Source: an uncultured Lachnospiraceae bacterium (GTDB taxonomy: Bacteria; Bacillota; Clostridia; Lachnospirales; Lachnospiraceae). From it: a stretch of 64,000 nucleotides of DNA. Both the position numbers and the translations under genes were made by a program. Each line of letters opens with the position of its first letter. Positions within the stretch are counted from its first letter, which is position 1. The notes beneath the pieces were generated by a model, which searched no databases, was not told where the DNA came from, and worked only from the letters and a program-made list of their open reading frames with translations. This document shows positions 59,176-64,000 of the stretch, piece by piece. Location: the NCBI GenBank assembly GCA_949471785.1, contig CASWRE010000010.1, positions 1-64,000 on the forward strand. The letters run 5' to 3'.

Positions 59176-59751
59176 CTAGATCAATCCGGAAAAACCGAAA
59201 AAGGCGATGGACATCAGTCCAGCCGTCAGCAGTACCACCGGCATCCCCTTAAAAGGCTCCGGTATATCGTTATACTCAATCTTCTCGCGCAAACCGGCCA
59301 TGATAACAATGGACACCGTAAAGCCCACGGCGGTGGCGATACCGGCCACCGTGCTCTCCAGCACGCCGTAACCGTTCTGTACATTAGTCAGAGCCACACC
59401 CAGCACGGCACAATTCGTCGTAATCAACGGCAGGTATACGCCCAGGCTCTGGTACAGGGACGGGATGGATTTCTTCAGAAACATCTCCACCAACTGCACC
59501 AGGGCGGCGATCACCAGGATAAATACGATCGTCTGCAGATAGGTCATATCCAGCGGCACCAGAATGGCACGGTAGATGATGCTGGTCACAAAAGAGGAGA
59601 TCGTGATAACAAAGATCACGGCGCCGCCCATGCCCGCAGCCGTCTCAATCTTTTTGGAAACCCCCAAAAACGGACACAGGCCCATGAACTGGCTCAGCAC
59701 CACGTTATTGACAAATGCCGCGCCTATGGCGATAATCAGTAATTCTCTCAT
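59176..59751 (-). CDS. rnfA: Rnf complex subunit A
   Basis: 191 residues, six membrane helices. FVNNVVLSQFMGLCPFLGVS and the mid-protein NCAVLGVAL hold the Cys pair that coordinates the membrane iron-sulfur cluster together with RnfE. Start overlaps the rnfE stop by ATGA. Confidence 0.95.
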   Translation of the reverse strand: MRELLIIAIGAAFVNNVVLSQFMGLCPFLGVSKKIETAAGMGGAVIFVITISSFVTSIIYRAILVPLDMTYLQTIVFILVIAALVQLVEMFLKKSIPSLYQSLGVYLPLITTNCAVLGVALTNVQNGYGVLESTVAGIATAVGFTVSIVIMAGLREKIEYNDIPEPFKGMPVVLLTAGLMSIAFFGFSGLI

Positions 59752-60467
59752 GCCTCACCCTCCTTATTCTCCGTTTGGGCTGCCATGCGACCGCTGCAGA
59801 TGCGGTTGCCGCAGTTCATACAGCTGGTCCGGGAACAGGCCGGATGGCCGTCCTCGCCCACCCTGGCGCTGCCGATCTTAAACTTATTCTGCAGCGCGAT
59901 CAGAAAAGCCAGCACAAAAAACGCGCCGGGCGCCAGGATAAAGATCGTAACCGGATGGTAAAACGAAGGCATGATCTGGATACCGAAAATCTTTCCAGCA
60001 CCGATCAGCTCCCTGACCATACCGATGCAGGTAAGAGCCAGTGTAAAGCCGAGCCCCATACCGATGCCGTCAAATATAGAAGCAATCACGCCATGCTTGG
60101 ACGCATACGCCTCGGCACGCCCCAAAATAATACAGTTTACCACGATCAGCGGAATAAAAATACCCAGCGACGCATATAGCGAAGGGATAAAGCCCTGCAG
60201 CAAAAACTGTACGATCGTCACAAAGGAGGCCACAATCACAATGTAAGCCGGCATACGCACGCCGTCGGGAATCACTTTTCTCAACAGAGAGATCATCAGA
60301 TTAGACATGGTCAGAATAACCGTAGTGGTCAGCCCCATGCCCAGGCCGTTTATGGCCATCGTGGTCACCGCCAGCGTCGGGCACATGCCCAGCAACATCA
60401 CAAAGGTGGGATTTTCTTTTACAATACCATTATATAACCGTTCGGCCGGTGTGTTTTCTCTCATCAT
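59748..60467 (-). CDS. rnfE: Rnf complex subunit E
   Basis: 239 residues from the ATG at 60467; the next codon is also ATG (60464) and is better spaced (7 nt) from GGAGGG, so the true start may be there. Six membrane helices; MLGMCPTLAVTT and NCIILGRAEA hold the conserved Cys. The C-terminus adds a Cys-rich tail (CSRTSCMNCGNRICSG) that could bind metal, unlike most RnfE proteins. Confidence 0.94.
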   Translation of the reverse strand: MMRENTPAERLYNGIVKENPTFVMLLGMCPTLAVTTMAINGLGMGLTTTVILTMSNLMISLLRKVIPDGVRMPAYIVIVASFVTIVQFLLQGFIPSLYASLGIFIPLIVVNCIILGRAEAYASKHGVIASIFDGIGMGLGFTLALTCIGMVRELIGAGKIFGIQIMPSFYHPVTIFILAPGAFFVLAFLIALQNKFKIGSARVGEDGHPACSRTSCMNCGNRICSGRMAAQTENKEGEA

Positions 60468-61078
60468 CAACCCTCCTGTCCCGCCAGATAACGAAATGCG
60501 CTCAGGCCGGCATTGACGCCGTTTACCATGGCATTCGTCGTAATCGTGGCGCCGCTTAACGCGTCGATCTCACTGTCCGCGGATGAACCTGTTTTTGTAT
60601 AGGTAAAGGTTTCCACCTGTTTATCCTTAAACTGGCCTTTGAAAGCGTCCGTGTCGGCATTCATACCGAGACCTGCGGTCTCGCTGATAGACAGGATAGA
60701 AATACCGTTCAGTGTGCCGTCCAGCTTCACGCCCATCATAAAGCTGATATCGCCGCCGTAGCCCTCAGGATCGACAATATTCAGTACGTAGCCGAGCAGA
60801 TTGCCTCCCGCGTCCACCGCCTTTTTCACTTTCACCAGGGTCTGGACTTCAAAACCTTCCTGAGCCATGGCCGCCTGGGCCTCCGCCAGCAGGACCTCAT
60901 CTTCCACATCCTCAAATTCCGCGTCGGCAAACACTTCCTTACAGGAATTATCCTCGGTCAGTTTTTCCTGCCGGGCAATGGGGTCCTTCGTGATATCCCG
61001 CACGGCTCCCAGAAGAATACCGGCCACGAGCGTAATCATCAGAAGGGCAAAGGCATCTTTTACTATTTTACTCATCAC
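60467..61078 (-). CDS. rnfG: Rnf complex subunit G
   Basis: 203 residues. One N-terminal helix, then the FMN-binding domain; the covalent-FMN threonine motif is SGAT in DALSGATITTNAMVNG. Faces the outside. Overlaps rnfD and rnfE by a few bases on each side. Confidence 0.95.
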   Translation of the reverse strand: MMSKIVKDAFALLMITLVAGILLGAVRDITKDPIARQEKLTEDNSCKEVFADAEFEDVEDEVLLAEAQAAMAQEGFEVQTLVKVKKAVDAGGNLLGYVLNIVDPEGYGGDISFMMGVKLDGTLNGISILSISETAGLGMNADTDAFKGQFKDKQVETFTYTKTGSSADSEIDALSGATITTNAMVNGVNAGLSAFRYLAGQEG

Positions 61079-62031
61079 GCTTTCCCTCCTTTTCCAAAGG
61101 CTTTGCGGATGGTCACCCGCTCGATCAGCGGCACCAGCAGATTACAGAAGATGATCGCGTAGGACACGCCCTCGGCGCTGCTGCCAAACAGACGGAAAAG
61201 TCCGGTGAGCACACCCAGAGCGATACCGAAAATAATCCGGCCCATGGGAGTGATCGGTGAGGTGACGTAATCCGTGGCCATAAACCAGGCGCCCAGCATA
61301 AGACCGCCAGTGCAAAGCTGACAGGCCAAATAATAAAGGTCAAATCCATGCCCGCCGAACAGCAGAACAAACACCGCAAAGCTGCCGATATAAGACGCCG
61401 GAATGCGCCAGTCGATAACCTTGGTGACCGCCAGGAACAAACCGCCCAAAAGCAAAAGCAGCGCGGAGGTCTCTCCGATGGTTCCTTTCGTATAGCCGAT
61501 AAAAGAAGCCAGCAGATGGATGGACTCGCCGCCCTTTACGGCTGCCAGAGGCGTTGCCCCCGATACCGTGTCCGCCACCTGTAAGAAGGCTCCGGAGGGA
61601 ACAGAGAAATCGCACATCAGACCCGCAAAGGAAATCAGCAGAAAACAGCGGGCGCCCAGAGCCGGATTCATAATATTCTCGCCCAAGCCGCCGAACAGCA
61701 TTTTTACAATAATGATGGCAAAAGCGCCGCCCACAATGGGAAGCCACCAGGGCGCGGATGCGGGCAGATTCATTCCCAGAAGAAGGCCTGTCACCACCGC
61801 GCTGTAATCGCCCAGCGTATCCGGCCTGTGCATCAGCCGGTTCATCATAGTCTCAAAGCCCACGCAGGATACCACAGTAAGAACCAGGATCAGTAACGCC
61901 CGGGGGCCAAAATTTACCACACCGAAAACAGCCGCCGGAGCCAGGGCCGCCAGCACCATTTTCATCAGATAAGGAGTATCCGCCTTCGCACGAATGTGGG
62001 GAGAAGCCGATACGTGTAATAAGTCTGCCAT
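61075..62031 (-). CDS. rnfD: Rnf complex subunit D
   Basis: 318 residues, about ten membrane helices. Covalent-FMN motif SGAT in ADTVSGATPLAAVK. Begins ADLLHVSASPHIRAK. Probably part of the ion channel. It starts 3 nt after rnfC. Confidence 0.95.
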   Translation of the reverse strand: MADLLHVSASPHIRAKADTPYLMKMVLAALAPAAVFGVVNFGPRALLILVLTVVSCVGFETMMNRLMHRPDTLGDYSAVVTGLLLGMNLPASAPWWLPIVGGAFAIIIVKMLFGGLGENIMNPALGARCFLLISFAGLMCDFSVPSGAFLQVADTVSGATPLAAVKGGESIHLLASFIGYTKGTIGETSALLLLLGGLFLAVTKVIDWRIPASYIGSFAVFVLLFGGHGFDLYYLACQLCTGGLMLGAWFMATDYVTSPITPMGRIIFGIALGVLTGLFRLFGSSAEGVSYAIIFCNLLVPLIERVTIRKAFGKGGKA

Positions 62032-62034
62032 TTT

Positions 62035-63378
62035 TTATTTTCCCCCCTTTGCATTCTGCTTTCTGCGCTCCGCCAGTACCGACTGACGCATGGACTTGAT
62101 CGACTGGGCCAGAGGACGTTTGGAAGGGCAGATAAACGTGCAGCAGCCGCACTCCACGCATTCCATCCCGTACCATTTCTGAAACGCCGCCGAATCGTGA
62201 TGCTCCGCGAAACGGGCCAGACGGGCCGGTATCAGTTTCTCCGGACAGACGCTCATGCAGCGGCCGCAGTTGACGCAGGCCATCTGCTCCACTGCCGTAA
62301 CCCTGTCCTTCTGCATACAGAGAATACAGTTAGAAGTCTTTGTGGTGGGCGTATCCGTATTAAACAGGGAAAAGCCCATCATCGGGCCGCCGGAAACGAT
62401 CTTCTCCGGCGGACAGACAAAACCGCCCGCCGCTTCAATCAGTTCGTTTACACAAGTACCGCAGGGCACATCAAAATTGCCGGGGTGTCTGATGGCGCTT
62501 CCGGTCACGGTCACGGTCCGGTGAATCACCGGCTTCTGGTAGACCACGGCCCGGTAAATAGCCGTCATCGTCTCCACATTGTTCACGATACAGCCTGCAT
62601 CCGCCGGAAGGCCCGAGGAATTAATCTGCCGTCCGGTTACTGCCTGGATCAGGAAACGCTCGCCGCCCTGGGGATATTTTGCCACCAAGGTCTTGACCTC
62701 GATCCTGTGCTCATCGGCGGTCAGATGCTCCATCAGCTCTATGCAGTCCATCTTGTTGTCTTCAATACAAATGCACCCTTTCGCTTTCGGAAACATTTGC
62801 AGCACAATCTTTAACCCGCCGATGATCTCTTCCGGCCTCTCCAGCATCAGGCGGTAATCCGATGTCAGGTACGGCTCACACTCGGCGCCGTTGACCAGTA
62901 TGTACTCCATTTTCTCCGGTTCCCTGGGGGAGAGCTTTACCCGCGTCGGAAATCCGGCGCCGCCCATGCCGACCACACCGGCCTCGCCGATGCGTCTCAG
63001 AATCTCCTCTTTGTCCAGAGTCTTCGGATCTGTCGGCTCAGGGAACTCCACACTGCGGTATTCGTGATCATTTTCCAGCTCAATGGCCGTGGTAACGGCT
63101 CCGGTCAGGGTTAAATGATTCACCAGCCCCTTGATCTTTCCTGAGACAGACGCATAAATCGGCGCCGAGACAAATCCCCCGGCCTCCGCGATCTTCTGCC
63201 CGGCCAAAACGTAATCTCCCGCCTCCACAATCGGCACGGCGGGCGCGCCGATATGCTGAGACAGCGGATAGATCATATTTCCCTGGGGCAGAAACTGTTG
63301 AATCGCCACTTTCTTGGACAGCGATTTTGCTCCACGGGGATGGATACCGCCGTGAAAAGTCAGCTTCTCTCTACTCAT
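62035..63378 (-). CDS. rnfC: Rnf complex subunit C
   Basis: 447 residues; GGAGG 5 nt before the ATG. Opens FHGGIHPRGAKSLS; NADH/flavin-site segment GMGGAGFPTRVK, and two C-terminal 4Fe-4S motifs (CVNCGRCMSVCP and CVECGCCTFICP). Oxidises or reduces NAD. First gene of rnfCDGEAB, the energy-conserving ferredoxin:NAD oxidoreductase pumping Na+ or H+. Confidence 0.95.
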   Translation of the reverse strand: MSREKLTFHGGIHPRGAKSLSKKVAIQQFLPQGNMIYPLSQHIGAPAVPIVEAGDYVLAGQKIAEAGGFVSAPIYASVSGKIKGLVNHLTLTGAVTTAIELENDHEYRSVEFPEPTDPKTLDKEEILRRIGEAGVVGMGGAGFPTRVKLSPREPEKMEYILVNGAECEPYLTSDYRLMLERPEEIIGGLKIVLQMFPKAKGCICIEDNKMDCIELMEHLTADEHRIEVKTLVAKYPQGGERFLIQAVTGRQINSSGLPADAGCIVNNVETMTAIYRAVVYQKPVIHRTVTVTGSAIRHPGNFDVPCGTCVNELIEAAGGFVCPPEKIVSGGPMMGFSLFNTDTPTTKTSNCILCMQKDRVTAVEQMACVNCGRCMSVCPEKLIPARLARFAEHHDSAAFQKWYGMECVECGCCTFICPSKRPLAQSIKSMRQSVLAERRKQNAKGGK

Positions 63379-63775
63379 GTTTTCCTCCAGTGGCGGTCTG
63401 TGCCGCCAGATTCAGCCCCGAATACACCCCTTCCCGCCGGATCTCCCTTCGGGAAAAGCCCTGCCATATTCAGGGTTGTTATTTTTTTAACATCATTCAC
63501 AGTATAACGAAAATGTGCAATAAATTCACCTTATTTATGTACATTTTATTATTTTCGTGGGAATAGACAAAGTTACGCCGGAATCTTTGTGCTATTGCAC
63601 TAAGAAAAATACAGCGACTATTCAGACAGACAAGAAAGAGACGGATGATAAACAATATCCGCCCCTTTAATTGTGAAATTTTTAGCAATATTTATATGTT
63701 ACCAGACACAATGGCCGGCAAGCCTGACTTTTCTTCTGCTTTCTGGCCATGGAAACTGACATTTCCAAAAGCTTT
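63379..63775. other. rnf leader and promoter region
   Basis: About 400 bp between the Hsp20 gene and rnfC. On the minus strand a TATACT -10 box (complement of 63501-63506) lies about 125 nt before rnfC; its -35 is poor. The rest is AT-rich. No small gene with a ribosome binding site was found. Confidence 0.45.
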
Positions 63776-64000
63776 TTATCCTTCGATAGAAATAAATTTG
63801 CTCTGTTCCACCTCCGGTTTTTTCTCCTTCTTCGGCACCACCACCGTCAAAACGCCGTCCTGGAACCTGGCTTTAATATCTTCCTGCTGGACTTGCTCTC
63901 CTACAAAGAAGCTCCTCTGATAATGGCCGCTGTAACGCTCCTTGCGGATATAACGCTGATCCTTATTATCCTCTTTCTCCTGGCTGCGGCTGGCTCGGAT
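63776..64000 (-). CDS. Hsp20/alpha-crystallin chaperone, 5' end cut by window
   Basis: The last 74 codons are present. RYSGHYQRSFFVGEQVQ and RFQDGVLTVVVPKKE are the strands of the alpha-crystallin domain, with GVLTVVVPK the conserved closing motif, and a C-terminal FISIEG tail. A small heat-shock holdase. The N-terminus lies beyond 64000. Confidence 0.88.
   Translation of the reverse strand: MRASRSQEKEDNKDQRYIRKERYSGHYQRSFFVGEQVQQEDIKARFQDGVLTVVVPKKEKKPEVEQSKFISIEG

Noticed and set aside
1-64000. Search for CRISPR arrays, tRNA or rRNA genes, insertion sequences and phage integration sites
   Set aside because: No regularly spaced repeats, cloverleaf-like sequence, transposase or integrase motif was seen by eye; a tRNAscan or ISfinder run would be needed to exclude small or degenerate ones.

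Overview
The window looks like a chromosomal segment of an anaerobic, gut-type Lachnospiraceae bacterium (class Clostridia). Evidence: a six-gene Rnf ion-pumping ferredoxin:NAD oxidoreductase operon, AddAB instead of RecBCD, Hsp33, glutamine-dependent NAD synthase, strong AGGAGG-type ribosome binding sites, lipoproteins with Ala/Ser/Gly-rich linkers, and several redox proteins typical of strict anaerobes. No rRNA, tRNA, CRISPR array, insertion sequence or phage gene is visible.

Region 1, 1-13416, is AT-rich and accessory. It opens with a surface-glycan fragment (two DegT-type sugar aminotransferases and a WbqC-family protein, plus an exported acidic protein). Next is a plus-strand cluster of four small genes (3717-5657) whose products share short beta-strand motifs. 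Facing it are minus-strand genes: a compact small-protein unit (5679-6121) and a two-gene unit of a five-helix membrane protein and a 951-residue protein with a reconstructable gluzincin zinc-protease site (6191-10387). Then come a Cap15-like 2TM-beta membrane protein next to an inositol-monophosphatase-family enzyme (10676-12276) and an AbrB/PIN toxin-antitoxin pair. This block has the texture of a defence or conflict island and is the best place to look for an undescribed system.

Region 2, 13413-38920, is GC-rich and mostly core. It holds DUF89 and DUF4867 proteins with a LacI regulator; a Zn/Cd-type P1B ATPase with a separately encoded metal-binding domain, facing an ArsR-AraC regulator pair; an AgrC/AgrA-like two-component system flanking a CPBP membrane protease; addB-apeB-addA; a small membrane-anchored FMN-binding-like protein; and a methyltransferase-hslO-nadE operon. 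A truncated acetyltransferase and a tandem-domain polyphosphate:AMP phosphotransferase follow.

Region 3, 39051-48064, is a probable catabolic locus: a minus-strand operon of a trans-sulfuration-type PLP lyase, a sugar-type ABC importer (binding protein and two permeases, no ATPase), a FadR-type GntR regulator and a PatB-type C-S lyase. It faces a GHL6-like glycoside hydrolase across a promoter region carrying a perfect FadR-like palindrome. The combination suggests uptake and cleavage of a sulfur-containing sugar or cysteine conjugate.

Region 4, 48319-64000: a flavin-reductase protein with three tandem rubredoxin domains, a DUF1858 protein, an iron-type alcohol dehydrogenase, a TlpA / small CXXC / NapH-like trio, an aminotransferase, a MATE exporter, an amino-acid ABC importer, the rnfCDGEAB operon, and the 3' part of an Hsp20 gene cut by the window edge.
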